Positions 26,558 to 34,883 of a DNA stretch of 64,000 bases are shown here, one piece after another. Within the stretch, counting starts at the first letter, position 1; each line of letters starts with the position of its first letter. The DNA comes from Mammaliicoccus sp. Dog046. Lineage in GTDB: Bacteria > Bacillota > Bacilli > Staphylococcales > Staphylococcaceae. The stretch covers positions 770,206-834,205 of the forward strand of contig NZ_CP120131.1 in NCBI RefSeq assembly GCF_034039665.1. Direction: 5' to 3'. The notes under the pieces were generated by a model. That model was not told where the DNA came from. It ran no database searches and saw nothing but the letters and a program-made list of their open reading frames with translations. The position numbers and the translations under genes were made by a program.

Positions 26558-27526
26558 TTAATTTGCTTCACTTTCTATTAATTGTGCTTTTGTATTCACT
26601 CTCTTCGTCTGATTTGACCAAATAATCGCAATGATTGGGCCAGTGATTAAATGTACAAAACTGAATATCGCACCTGGCACTGCAGACAACGGATTGAAGT
26701 GGGCAGTAGCTAATGATACAGCTAATCCCGAATTCTGCATGCCAACTTCAATTGATATCGCACGTTTATCAGGTCTATCTAATTTGAATAGTTTAGCTAG
26801 TAAATATCCAAATGTAAGTCCACTGACATTGTGAAGTAATACAACACCAAATAATGATAATCCAGTTGCAATGATTTGTGTTTTGTTTCCTGCTACAACG
26901 CTTGAAAGAATTAAAGAAATAGCGACAACTGAAATAATAGGTAAGATGTCTACTGATTTTTCTGCGACAGGCGTAAAGAATTTTTGAACAATAAATCCTA
27001 AAATTATTGGAATTAAAACAACTTGAATCACTGAGAAGAACATATCAAAGAAGGACACATTCAACCATTCACGTGCAAATAAGTAAATTAAAGATGGTGT
27101 AACGATCGGTGCCAATAATGTAGACACTGTCGTAACAGAAACGGATAGTGCTGTGTTTGCTTTTGCTAAATAACTAATCACGTTTGAAGCTGTACCACCT
27201 GGACAACAACCAACGAGGATAACACCTAAAGCTACATCAGGACTTAAGTTAAGACCTTTAGCAATTAAATAAGCTGTTATTGGCATGACTGTATATTGCA
27301 AAATAACGCCGATGCATACACTTTTAGGAGACTTAAAGACTTCCTTAAAATCATTTGTAGAAATTGTCATTCCCATACCAAACATAACAATTCCTAATAG
27401 ATAAGGAATGTAAGGGGCTATTTGTGAAATGACAGAAGGGAAACTAAACCCTAAAATAGCAGCAATCAACATCCAAAGTACAAATGTTTTGTTAATAAAA
27501 TGACTTACTTTCTTTATCGTTTGCAT
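26558..27526 (-). CDS. Bile acid:sodium symporter (BASS) family transporter
   Basis: A 322-residue membrane protein with about ten helices. Family motifs include the crossing-region GCCPGGTASNVI and EVGMQNSGLAVSLA. Bacterial BASS proteins carry organic anions such as pantoate, pyruvate-like acids or bile acids with Na+; the substrate here is open. I start at the inner ATG (MQTIKKVSHF), preceded by AAAGGTG; the frame extends six codons further upstream without a ribosome site. Confidence 0.85.
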   Translation of the reverse strand: MQTIKKVSHFINKTFVLWMLIAAILGFSFPSVISQIAPYIPYLLGIVMFGMGMTISTNDFKEVFKSPKSVCIGVILQYTVMPITAYLIAKGLNLSPDVALGVILVGCCPGGTASNVISYLAKANTALSVSVTTVSTLLAPIVTPSLIYLFAREWLNVSFFDMFFSVIQVVLIPIILGFIVQKFFTPVAEKSVDILPIISVVAISLILSSVVAGNKTQIIATGLSLFGVVLLHNVSGLTFGYLLAKLFKLDRPDKRAISIEVGMQNSGLAVSLATAHFNPLSAVPGAIFSFVHLITGPIIAIIWSNQTKRVNTKAQLIESEAN

Positions 27527-27776
27527 ATTCTGAACACCTTTCAATATATAATAATCAGAATATTAACAATAATATGAATTATTAGCAATAGCATCTATTG
27601 AAAAAAAATGAGCTTTTCATTATTAAATAAGAATCAATACAATTTAAGTGATAATTTATACTACTTATAATTAGAAAATTCGCTTTTTAGATGTTAATTT
27701 GATGGTATATCTTTTATGTATTTTCAAAATTATGATATGATATATATGATAGAAAATGAAAATAGAGGTGACTTCA

Positions 27777-27944
27777 ATGGATTGTATTAAAGGGATATTT
27801 AAATTCTTTTTCATCTTATTTGCTACAACAGCTGTAGTTGTTGGTGCAGCTATTGCTGTCTTAGCATTTGTATTTAAAAAGGATTTTGAAGAGTTAGAAC
27901 AAAAAACTAAAGAAATCGTTTCTGAAATCGAAGCTAATAATTAA
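27777..27944 (+). CDS. Small single-helix membrane protein
   Basis: A 55-residue protein starting MDCIKGIFKFF, with one long hydrophobic helix (about residues 8-33) and a charged C-terminal helix (KKDFEELEQKTKEIVSEIE). The ATG follows AGAGGTGACTTCA, favouring it over the in-frame ATG 21 bases upstream. Single gene with its own terminator. Function unknown. Confidence 0.65.
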   Translation: MDCIKGIFKFFFILFATTAVVVGAAIAVLAFVFKKDFEELEQKTKEIVSEIEANN

Positions 27945-27948
27945 AAAT

Positions 27949-27988
27949 AAAGGAGCAATCACGTATTTGTGTGATTGCTCCCTTTTTT
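27949..27988 (+). terminator. Terminator after the small membrane gene
   Basis: AGGAGCAATCAC pairs with GTGATTGCTCC, followed by a T-run. Confidence 0.9.
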
Positions 27989-28015
27989 ATTATAAGAAGA
28001 AGGAGAATTTATTAA

Positions 28016-28576
28016 ATGTATATTGAAGGCAATGTTTTAATATCTCCAAAGTTAGATTATTACAGTACCGATCTTTTAAAACGTTTTTCACAAGGAAAAC
28101 CTGTTCCTAGTGATCAAGAAATAAAAGCTTTAATTGAATTGATAGAGGATGAACAACCATTTTTAAAATCAATTACAATAGGAACGAGTAATGAAATTGA
28201 GATGATTAATATTGCATTCACATTGAAAAATTATTTAGAGCGTATGTGGTTTGAATCAAAAAATGAAGAAATTTACATCAATATAGTCGTATGGAAAAAT
28301 CATGTCGGCTCTTCCAAAAAATATGTTAAGCAATTTATGAGCTACGCACCAGATGCATGGATTGTTCTAGGTAGTCAGATTGGCTTTTGTAATGTGATTA
28401 AACGATTATATAGACTAAATGATTGGGATTCAGAGAGAACATATTGTATGAGTACATTGCTATCCCAGGCAATGATGAATATTGTGGGTAATAAATATTT
28501 TGAAGGTGTAAATGGTGTTACATACCATGGTGATACGTGGAAAGTAGAGAATGGTATAATCGCTATAAAACGCTAA
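28016..28576 (+). CDS. Hypothetical protein
   Basis: A 186-residue soluble protein without signal peptide or membrane helix, mixed alpha/beta by pattern. It contains a hydrophobic strand DAWIVLGSQIGFC and a tryptophan-rich mid part (RMWFESK, VVWKNHVG). I do not recognise the family. ATG follows AAGAAGGAGAATT. Its last four bases overlap the 3' end of the convergent LPDTG gene. Confidence 0.7.
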   Translation: MYIEGNVLISPKLDYYSTDLLKRFSQGKPVPSDQEIKALIELIEDEQPFLKSITIGTSNEIEMINIAFTLKNYLERMWFESKNEEIYINIVVWKNHVGSSKKYVKQFMSYAPDAWIVLGSQIGFCNVIKRLYRLNDWDSERTYCMSTLLSQAMMNIVGNKYFEGVNGVTYHGDTWKVENGIIAIKR

Positions 28577-29511
28577 AGTTGTTGTGACTTCTTCCTTCTA
28601 ACTACGAAGAATAATATGCCACCTATGCTTAAAATTAAGAAACTGATGATATATTTAATATATTTGTTATGATGTTGACCAGTATCGGGTAGATTTTTAC
28701 TTTCTGTACTGGTTTTTTTGTCTTTGTTATCAGTTTCTGGAGTTTGATTTTGAGAATTTTGAGGTACTAAAAAGTCTTTCGCAACTGATATTTGATAGCT
28801 TTGAGGAAGATTCGTTTCTGCAACGCTATTGTTCGGGGTCAATGCAGGTTGTTGCGAATGGTTTGTATCTACTTGAGGTGTTGTTACAGGAGACTGTAAA
28901 TTTGGAGAGGCAGTCTTATTGTTTGTGTTATAAGTATAGTATTTATCCTGGCCAACGGAAATTGTAGATTGCGTATCTATACCTTGTATCTTCACATTGA
29001 ATTGTGACTCTTTAGGAATTTGAGTAGGTATATTAATCGTTGCGATACCTTTATTGTCTGTTTTTCCTTCAAGAACTTGATTTTGGGCAGTGAGTGTTAC
29101 ATCAATATTACTTAAAGGTTGAAACGTGTCGGATAATACATTAATTGTTATACTTTGATTATTAGCCATAGGGGATGTAGAAATTTGATTATTTGATGAG
29201 GTTAATTGATATAATTTATTCGCTTCGACATTGAAGCTTTGTTGATTTGAGGTGGTTAATTTGTATTGCGTTTGTGCACTTTTCTTTGGTACATCAATGA
29301 AAGCAAGACCATCAGACTTTGTTGTTATATACTTAGTTTCATTATCAATTTGAAGTTGAAATGATTCATTAGGAATAGGTGTTTGATTTGCGGTCATAAA
29401 TTGAAAGCCGATGGGGAGAGTATCAGTATTTGCATTACTGATGTTTGTTGTGAAAAAAGATGTAGCTACAAAACAAGTGATGGTGGTTATAATGAATTGA
29501 ATGGTTCTCAT
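28573..29511 (-). CDS. Sortase-anchored LPDTG surface protein
   Basis: A 312-residue cell-wall protein. It has an N-terminal signal peptide (about residues 1-28, ending SNA), two ~75-residue beta modules that look like Cna-B/prealbumin folds (LPIGFQFMTANQTPIP... and ITINVLSDTFQPLSN...GKTDNKGIATINIP), a low-complexity Pro/Gln/Asn/Thr region, then LPDTG at 274-278, a hydrophobic helix and RRKK tail. Sortase A would attach it to peptidoglycan. No YSIRK motif. It lies just downstream of agrA, separated by a terminator. Confidence 0.88.
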   Translation of the reverse strand: MRTIQFIITTITCFVATSFFTTNISNANTDTLPIGFQFMTANQTPIPNESFQLQIDNETKYITTKSDGLAFIDVPKKSAQTQYKLTTSNQQSFNVEANKLYQLTSSNNQISTSPMANNQSITINVLSDTFQPLSNIDVTLTAQNQVLEGKTDNKGIATINIPTQIPKESQFNVKIQGIDTQSTISVGQDKYYTYNTNNKTASPNLQSPVTTPQVDTNHSQQPALTPNNSVAETNLPQSYQISVAKDFLVPQNSQNQTPETDNKDKKTSTESKNLPDTGQHHNKYIKYIISFLILSIGGILFFVVRRKKSQQL

Positions 29512-29649
29512 TCAGTAAACCTCCTTTCTTGAATGTGTCATTGATCAATGAACACCTATATAATAGCATATCTTCTTTTTGAATTCCATACTATTTAATA
29601 AAAATTTTATCTATTTTTTAAAATAACTAAAACCTACCTATATATACAT

Positions 29650-29685
29650 AAAAAAGCCAGAATCATATTTGATTCTGGCTTTTGT
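29650..29685. terminator. Terminator after agrA
   Basis: AAAAGCCAGAATCA pairs with TGATTCTGGCTTTT around a 4-base loop, with A/T-runs on both sides. It ends the agrBDCA transcript. Confidence 0.92.
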
Positions 29686-30401
29686 TAAATTTTCTTTATG
29701 TTTCTAACAGAGGCAAAGCAATGTTCACCATTTTGAAAGTATACAGTACGGTCTTTTGTATCAATTTTATCAACATTATTTCGGTTAATAACATAACTAT
29801 TATGACATCTAAAGAACCGATCATCTAAATTAGCAAGCTCCTTTAAACTACCGTAAAATTCAATTTGTCTGTTATCAAGGTGAGCAATTAATCTATGAGA
29901 TTTAGATGACGATTCAAAGAACATAACTTCATCATATTGAACATAAACAGAATTACTACCTCGTGTTAATTCAATCTTTTCTACATTTGTATTTTTTGAT
30001 AACATTCCAAGTCGTATGTATGCAGTATCTAGGCAATCTAACACTCTCGTCTTCAACTGATCAGGATCATCTTTGAAGATAAAGTCCATAGCTGCAATTT
30101 TATATACGAAAGTTAAATAAGTTAATTCACTATGACTTGTTACGAAAACAATATTTCCAATTGGATCGTATTTGCGAATTTCACTAGCTAAAGTAATACC
30201 ATTTATATCAGCGTCTAATTGGATATCTAAGAAATAACAACCAATATCGTTTGATGTTTTCACATGATCTAATAACGCATAAGGATCACTCGTTGCAAGT
30301 TCAATAGACATTTCCTTTTCCTCAATCATAATATAATTATTTATGATCGTTTGCATACGCTCAAGTTGTTTAGGATCATCTTCACAAATGATGATTTTCA
30401 T
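29685..30401 (-). CDS. agrA: agr response regulator AgrA
   Basis: A 238-residue response regulator: receiver domain with phospho-acceptor Asp59 (CYFLDIQLD) and C-terminal LytTR DNA-binding domain. The residues known in S. aureus AgrA to contact DNA or sense redox are at the same numbers: His169, Cys199, Asn201 and Arg233. It would bind the ACAGTTAGG-type repeats at P2 and P3. It overlaps agrC by 4 bases. Confidence 0.97.
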   Translation of the reverse strand: MKIIICEDDPKQLERMQTIINNYIMIEEKEMSIELATSDPYALLDHVKTSNDIGCYFLDIQLDADINGITLASEIRKYDPIGNIVFVTSHSELTYLTFVYKIAAMDFIFKDDPDQLKTRVLDCLDTAYIRLGMLSKNTNVEKIELTRGSNSVYVQYDEVMFFESSSKSHRLIAHLDNRQIEFYGSLKELANLDDRFFRCHNSYVINRNNVDKIDTKDRTVYFQNGEHCFASVRNIKKI

Positions 30402-31714
30402 CGAATCACATCCTCAGTGCTAACATTTAAAATTTCAAGCTTTTGGATAAAATATTGATCATTAATATATGTGTCTAGGAAAACATGATCCGTTTTCTCT
30501 GTGATTTCCTTCAAAGTAGTTAAACCAATACCACGTTTTCGACCTTTAGTAGAAAAACGATGTTCAAAAAGTTTATGTACTTTAGGCGTATCTTTAGAAC
30601 ATTTATTCATGAAAACAAGTAGAACTGACTCTTCATTCTTAATAAAAGCAATTTGAATCGTTGGAGATTCAACAAATTCAGAAGCTTCAATAGCATTATC
30701 CATAATAATTCCAATACAACGACTTAATTCAACAATATTCATGTTAATTTGATCAATTGATTCAGTAATCTCAACACTAATATTAATATTTTGTTCCTGA
30801 GATTGAATAATCTTTGTCGTTAATAAACCTTTAATCTCACGGACATGAAGATTTTGCAGACCATTAATTTGAATCGCATTAACCTTCATATCATCGTGAA
30901 GGTGAGCGATATGTGTGTCAAAATAACACCTTAAACCATCCATATCATCCTCACGAATATATTCAGATAAAGTCGCTAATATATTTACATAATCATGACG
31001 GAACTTACGCATCTCGTTGTTAATCTGCTCAATTTGAAGCGTATATTTATAATATTGATTAATCTCTTTCTTTGTACGCTGTAAAGCCATTTCCCGAATG
31101 ATAGTGAAAGAAATTAAAATAATAAAAATAGCCGCAGCACAAACATAAACCACATAAAATAACGTTTGGAACTCAAATTCCTTTTCAGAGTTATAAGATT
31201 TAGGCATGTAAATGTAAAAAACAACGAAAGATAGCGCTAAGAAAGCGGCTAATAATAGTAAATAAATACGGTTATTATATAAGTAACTTAGTTTAAGTTT
31301 GTTCATCAATAATCTAATGATTATTGCGATAGAGACTGAAATTAATGTATGGAAAAAAGCGTAAAGAATTAAGAAATACAAATATGTATCAATACCGTCA
31401 ATAATATATTTTGTAATTAAAATAGAAACGTAGTCAGACACTACTGAGATTATAATTACTAATAGCGTATTAATGACGCCAAAAAGTTTAAATTTATTAT
31501 AGAAAAATACAAAATTAAATAGACATACGTATATAATGGCACCTACACCGAAAATATAGTAAAACGTCAGTGAAGGGATTATGAACCCTATTGCTAAGGT
31601 TCTATAATCCCTTTTGTTGTATTGATAATTTTGTGTGATTGATAATAATATAGTAAATAATATTACTTGTAATAAACCAAAAGGTAAAGATTCTAAATTA
31701 GAAAGCGAGTCCAT
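30398..31714 (-). CDS. agrC: agr sensor histidine kinase AgrC
   Basis: A 438-residue receptor for the autoinducing peptide: six to seven membrane helices in the first ~205 residues, then the HPK10-type kinase with phospho-acceptor His240 in FRHDYVNIL, an N-box DNAIEAS and G-box RGIGLTTL. It is encoded between agrD and agrA, as in all staphylococcal agr loci. Confidence 0.97.
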   Translation of the reverse strand: MDSLSNLESLPFGLLQVILFTILLSITQNYQYNKRDYRTLAIGFIIPSLTFYYIFGVGAIIYVCLFNFVFFYNKFKLFGVINTLLVIIISVVSDYVSILITKYIIDGIDTYLYFLILYAFFHTLISVSIAIIIRLLMNKLKLSYLYNNRIYLLLLAAFLALSFVVFYIYMPKSYNSEKEFEFQTLFYVVYVCAAAIFIILISFTIIREMALQRTKKEINQYYKYTLQIEQINNEMRKFRHDYVNILATLSEYIREDDMDGLRCYFDTHIAHLHDDMKVNAIQINGLQNLHVREIKGLLTTKIIQSQEQNINISVEITESIDQINMNIVELSRCIGIIMDNAIEASEFVESPTIQIAFIKNEESVLLVFMNKCSKDTPKVHKLFEHRFSTKGRKRGIGLTTLKEITEKTDHVFLDTYINDQYFIQKLEILNVSTEDVIR

Positions 31715-31736
31715 ATATTACACTTCCTTATGATGA

Positions 31737-31877
31737 CTATTCTTTTTCTTTAAGTAATTCTGCTGGTACTTCTGTTTCATCTAAAAATGCTGTACAACCT
31801 CTAATTACCGCTTTTTCACCGATTGCTGAAAGGATATTTGATACTGATTTTGAAAATAAACCTGATAATAAATTCAT
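31737..31877 (-). CDS. agrD: Autoinducing peptide precursor AgrD
   Basis: A 46-residue precursor. The N-terminal amphipathic leader MNLLSGLFSKSVSNILSAIG is followed by the signal region VIRGCTAFL with Cys28, then the acidic recognition tail DETEVPAELLKEKE, whose DE...VP.EL pattern matches other AgrDs. The mature signal should be a thiolactone between Cys28 and the C-terminal Leu32, giving the ring CTAFL with an exocyclic tail of unknown length. From memory VIRGCTAFL is the S. vitulinus peptide. It overlaps agrB by 4 bases. Confidence 0.95.
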   Translation of the reverse strand: MNLLSGLFSKSVSNILSAIGEKAVIRGCTAFLDETEVPAELLKEKE

Positions 31878-32449
31878 GATATTGTTTCCTCCTCTTTGTA
31901 AAATATAGGTAATAGTGATACTGCTTCAAAGACTAACCCTATGCTAATCAATTGTTGAAAGGGTTCTTTAACGAATAAAGAAATGACGATCAACAATGTA
32001 GCAGTGATGATTGCTCTTTGTTTAAGACCTTTTTTCCATTTGCCCAAGATGGGATGCTTCTTTGTTTGCATTGGTGCATATTTGATAATAATGATGTAAC
32101 CAACAATTGCGAGGGTGAGGTAAATCCATGGTGATATGTTGGTATTAATTATAATCAAAGGTGCCCCGACAAACATGATGAGACTTTGTATGGTACACAA
32201 GAAGGTTGACTTTGCATGTGCACCAAACGCGAAATATCTAATGGCAAAATAACTTAGATGTACAATAAGTGTGTATAAAAATATATGGCATAGGAGGGCA
32301 ACACCGTATATGACAACCGTCTTCATCATATTCCCTACAAATACTTCCAGACCATACTTTACCTTTAAATAACTTAAATGATCGAGATTATTTGAATTTT
32401 GAAGACGACTTGCAATCTTATCGATTTGAGTTTGAACTGGTTGATACAT
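31874..32449 (-). CDS. agrB: AgrB membrane peptidase
   Basis: A 191-residue membrane cysteine peptidase that cleaves AgrD and forms the thiolactone. The catalytic His78 (FGAHAKS) and Cys85 (TFLCTIQ) match His77/Cys84 of S. aureus AgrB. Four to six hydrophobic segments are visible. ATG follows AGGAGGCGCGCC. First gene of the P2 transcript. Confidence 0.97.
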   Translation of the reverse strand: MYQPVQTQIDKIASRLQNSNNLDHLSYLKVKYGLEVFVGNMMKTVVIYGVALLCHIFLYTLIVHLSYFAIRYFAFGAHAKSTFLCTIQSLIMFVGAPLIIINTNISPWIYLTLAIVGYIIIIKYAPMQTKKHPILGKWKKGLKQRAIITATLLIVISLFVKEPFQQLISIGLVFEAVSLLPIFYKEEETIS

Positions 32450-32491
32450 GGCGCGCCTCCTTCTATATAATTATAAAACAAATTGATTTAC

Positions 32492-32536
32492 ATTTTACTT
32501 CTTTTGCCTAACTGTATTATTTTCATGCCTAACTGT
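32492..32536 (-). promoter_or_regulatory. agr P2 promoter with AgrA direct repeats
   Basis: On the minus strand two identical ACAGTTAGGCA boxes (32536-32526 and 32515-32505) lie 21 bp apart, i.e. two helical turns. A TAAAAT -10 hexamer follows 7 bases later (32497-32492). This is the AgrA-activated promoter of agrBDCA. Confidence 0.9.
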
Positions 32537-32576
32537 TTTGAAATCTATTATATTTGTATTTTAACATAATTTTCTT

Positions 32577-32616
32577 GCAGTTAAGAACTTAAAATGATGA
32601 CTTAGGGAAAATGATA
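32577..32616 (+). promoter_or_regulatory. agr P3 promoter with AgrA repeats
   Basis: GCAGTTAAG (32577-32585) and GACTTAGGG (32599-32607) are degenerate AgrA boxes 21 bp apart in direct orientation. TGATAT just after the second box can serve as -10, giving a start near 32624, about 83 bases before the peptide start; in S. aureus the delta-toxin start is about 85 bases into RNAIII. Confidence 0.75.
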
Positions 32617-32706
32617 TTCCAACTAATTTAAATAATATAAGATAAATAATAACTATATAAAATTAAAGATATAAATTGAATTCGTTTAAATAAAGGAGGA
32701 TTCCTT

Positions 32707-32784
32707 ATGGCAGGCGATATCGTCAATGCTATTTGTGGTATTTTCACATGGTTTGCAGATTTTTTTAGTAATCTTTTTAGTTGA
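32707..32784 (+). CDS. hld: Delta-toxin-like peptide
   Basis: A 25-residue peptide, MAGDIVNAICGIFTWF then ADFFSNLFS, after a perfect GGAGG at 7 bases. It shares MA.DI at the start and an aromatic/hydrophobic amphipathic helix with S. aureus delta-toxin (MAQDIISTIG...). It differs in having no lysine at all, two aspartates (net negative) and a cysteine at position 10. Position divergent from agrB identifies it as the hld counterpart. It would be exported without a signal peptide, plausibly by PmtABCD. Confidence 0.85.
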   Translation: MAGDIVNAICGIFTWFADFFSNLFS

Positions 32785-32828
32785 TAATAATAAATCGTAC
32801 ATGTTTAAATCTTAATTAATAAATCGTA

Positions 32829-32856
32829 AAACGTATACCATTTGGTGTGCGTTTTT
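32829..32856 (+). terminator. Terminator of the RNAIII-like transcript
   Basis: AAACGTATACC pairs with GGTGTGCGTTT (two G-U pairs) with a 4-base loop, then TTG. Confidence 0.75.
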
Positions 32857-32923
32857 GTTATAGTTATTAAGCGTTTTCATGTAGAATGGTAATAAAGATG
32901 AATTTAAGGGAGGATTTTTTATT

Positions 32924-33961
32924 ATGAACACAAAAGGATTTGTTGGAAGTTATACGAAGAAAGATGGAAAAGGGATTTATAAATTTGAAATAAATGAAAA
33001 AGATCAATCGATTGAAACAGTTGAGGTTGGTTACGAAATTGAAGCTTCTACATATTTAACACAACATGAACAATATCTATATGCAATTAAAAGAGACGGG
33101 GATGATTGTGGTGTAGCTGCTTTTTCTATAAATGAAGATGGTAGTTTAACATACATAAATGAATGTTTAGCATCTCAAGAAGGAACGGGTTGTCATATTT
33201 CAGTTTCAAAAGATGGGGAATATTTATTTGAAGCGGTATATGGTGTAGGTCTTGTTAGATTATATAAACGTAACACAGAAAATGGTGAATTAGTTGAACT
33301 GATTGATACATATCGTGGTGAAGGTCATGGTCCAAATGAAGCGAGACAAGAAGGTAGTCATATTCACTTTGCACAACAAACACCAGATTTAGATTTCCTT
33401 GTTACTGTCGATTTAGGTGCAGATGTAATTCGTACATTTAAATACTCAGATGAGGGCTTAGTCTTAACTGAAACATTAGAATTACATGCTGGTAGTGGGC
33501 CAAGACATTTAGTCTTCCATCCAAGTGGTGATTACGCTTATGTAGTGAATGAATTGAGTAATACGATTCAAGTTCTTTCATACAACAATGGTGTATTTGC
33601 TCAAATTAGTCCGACGTTAATGACAATCCGTGAAGACTTTGACTTGAATTCTCAAGTTGGTGCTGTTAGATTAAGTCACGATGGACAGTTTATTTATGTA
33701 TCAAATAGAGGTAACAACAGTATCGCTGTGTTTAAAGTATTAGGTGATGGTGCAAATATTGAAACTGTTGAAATTATTTCAAGTGGTGGTACTTGGCCAA
33801 GAGATTTAAATATCACTCCAAGTGATTCTTATCTTGTGTGTGCACATGAACATTCGTACAATTTAGTTCTATTTAGTAGAAATAAAGAAACAGGACAATT
33901 AACTGAAGTAGAAAATGATAAAAAAGCAGCTGAAGGCGTATGCGTCCAATTTATTGAATAG
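32924..33961 (+). CDS. Lactonase-family seven-bladed beta-propeller protein
   Basis: A 345-residue protein of the YbhE/Pgl lactonase family, whose E. coli member hydrolyses 6-phosphogluconolactone. Propeller-blade repeats such as GPRHLVFHPSGDYAYVVNELSNTI and VRLSHDGQFIYVSNRGNNSI are clear, as is TWPRDLNITPSD. It may feed the pentose phosphate path; cytosolic, no signal peptide. Probably cotranscribed with the next gene 12 bases on. Confidence 0.85.
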   Translation: MNTKGFVGSYTKKDGKGIYKFEINEKDQSIETVEVGYEIEASTYLTQHEQYLYAIKRDGDDCGVAAFSINEDGSLTYINECLASQEGTGCHISVSKDGEYLFEAVYGVGLVRLYKRNTENGELVELIDTYRGEGHGPNEARQEGSHIHFAQQTPDLDFLVTVDLGADVIRTFKYSDEGLVLTETLELHAGSGPRHLVFHPSGDYAYVVNELSNTIQVLSYNNGVFAQISPTLMTIREDFDLNSQVGAVRLSHDGQFIYVSNRGNNSIAVFKVLGDGANIETVEIISSGGTWPRDLNITPSDSYLVCAHEHSYNLVLFSRNKETGQLTEVENDKKAAEGVCVQFIE

Positions 33962-33973
33962 AAGGTGGAAATG

Positions 33974-34750
33974 TTGAAAATAGCAATTTATCAAATGCAA
34001 GTCATCCCAGGTGAACCAGAAAAGAATATGGATAAAGTAGAACAATGGCTTAATCAACTAGATGATGAAATAGATATCGCTGTTCTACCAGAAATGTGGA
34101 ATACCTCATATAAATTGAGCGAGTTGAATAGAATAGCAGATGAAGAAGGTAAGGTTATATTGCCATTCCTTCAAAAGAAAGCTAAAGAAATTAATATGCA
34201 TATATTTGCTGGATCGATTGCTTATAAATCAGGGGATGACATTTATAATCGATCATTAGTTATAAATAAAAAGGGACAGTGTATCAATACGTATGACAAA
34301 GTACACTTAGTCCCTATGTTAAACGAACATCATTATTTAACATCTGGCAAGAAGAAACCATCTGTATTCCAATTAGATGATATTGAAATGGGTACAATCA
34401 TCTGTTATGACTTAAGATTTCCAGAATTATCACGATCATTAGCACTTGAAGATGCTAAAGTCATATTCGTACCCGCACAATGGCCAAAATCAAGAATCGA
34501 TCACTGGAAAGCATTATTAAGAGCGAGAGCAATAGAGAATCAAGTCTTTATCGTAGCATGTAATGGCGTTGGCGATTGTGATGAGAATACATTTGGTGGA
34601 GCGAGTTTAGTGTATGGACCAGATGGTGAATTAATTAATGCATTGTATGATGAAGAAGGAACAGTAGAAGTAGAACTTGATTTTGAAACTCAAGAAAAAA
34701 TAAGAGAAGCAGTCCCTATATTTAATAGTTTGCGAACAGATTTATATTAG
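33974..34750 (+). CDS. Carbon-nitrogen hydrolase (nitrilase superfamily)
   Basis: A 258-residue amidase of the nitrilase superfamily. The Glu-Lys-Cys triad is present: Glu in VLPEMWN, Lys in YDKVHLVPM and Cys in IICYDLRFPE. A homologue lies next to hld in S. aureus, so the neighbourhood is conserved. Start at TTG 33974 (MKIAIYQ) gives the best spacing to AAGGTGG; ATG 33971 and GTG 33965 are in the same frame. Substrate probably an omega-amide, not certain. Confidence 0.82.
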   Translation: MKIAIYQMQVIPGEPEKNMDKVEQWLNQLDDEIDIAVLPEMWNTSYKLSELNRIADEEGKVILPFLQKKAKEINMHIFAGSIAYKSGDDIYNRSLVINKKGQCINTYDKVHLVPMLNEHHYLTSGKKKPSVFQLDDIEMGTIICYDLRFPELSRSLALEDAKVIFVPAQWPKSRIDHWKALLRARAIENQVFIVACNGVGDCDENTFGGASLVYGPDGELINALYDEEGTVEVELDFETQEKIREAVPIFNSLRTDLY

Positions 34751-34762
34751 AATGAAAAGAAG

Positions 34763-34808
34763 AAGAGATATCGTGCGATTATAGACTAAACGCACGATAT
34801 CTCTTTTT
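34763..34808 (+). repeat. Single ATCGTGCGAT hairpin repeat acting as terminator
   Basis: AGAGATATCGTGCG, loop ATTATAGACTAAA, CGCACGATATCTCT and a T-run. It is the only terminator-like structure after the CN-hydrolase gene. Confidence 0.88.
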
Positions 34809-34883
34809 TTATGATTGAAGTATTTCATAAAAGGGTTACAATCTATATGTATAAGGTTGTAACTGAGTTTAGGAGATGGTTTT

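Larger units (their letters stand above)
32624..32856 (+). ncRNA. rnaIII: Short RNAIII-like transcript
   Basis: Predicted from P3 to the terminator, about 230 bases, roughly half the length of S. aureus RNAIII (514). It encodes the delta-toxin-like peptide. Apart from the terminator there is little downstream structure: only ~45 bases lie between the stop codon and the terminator stem, with two copies of AAATCGTA. I find no C-rich (TTCCC or CCCC) loop of the kind RNAIII uses for antisense control. Both transcript ends are predicted. Confidence 0.65.
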
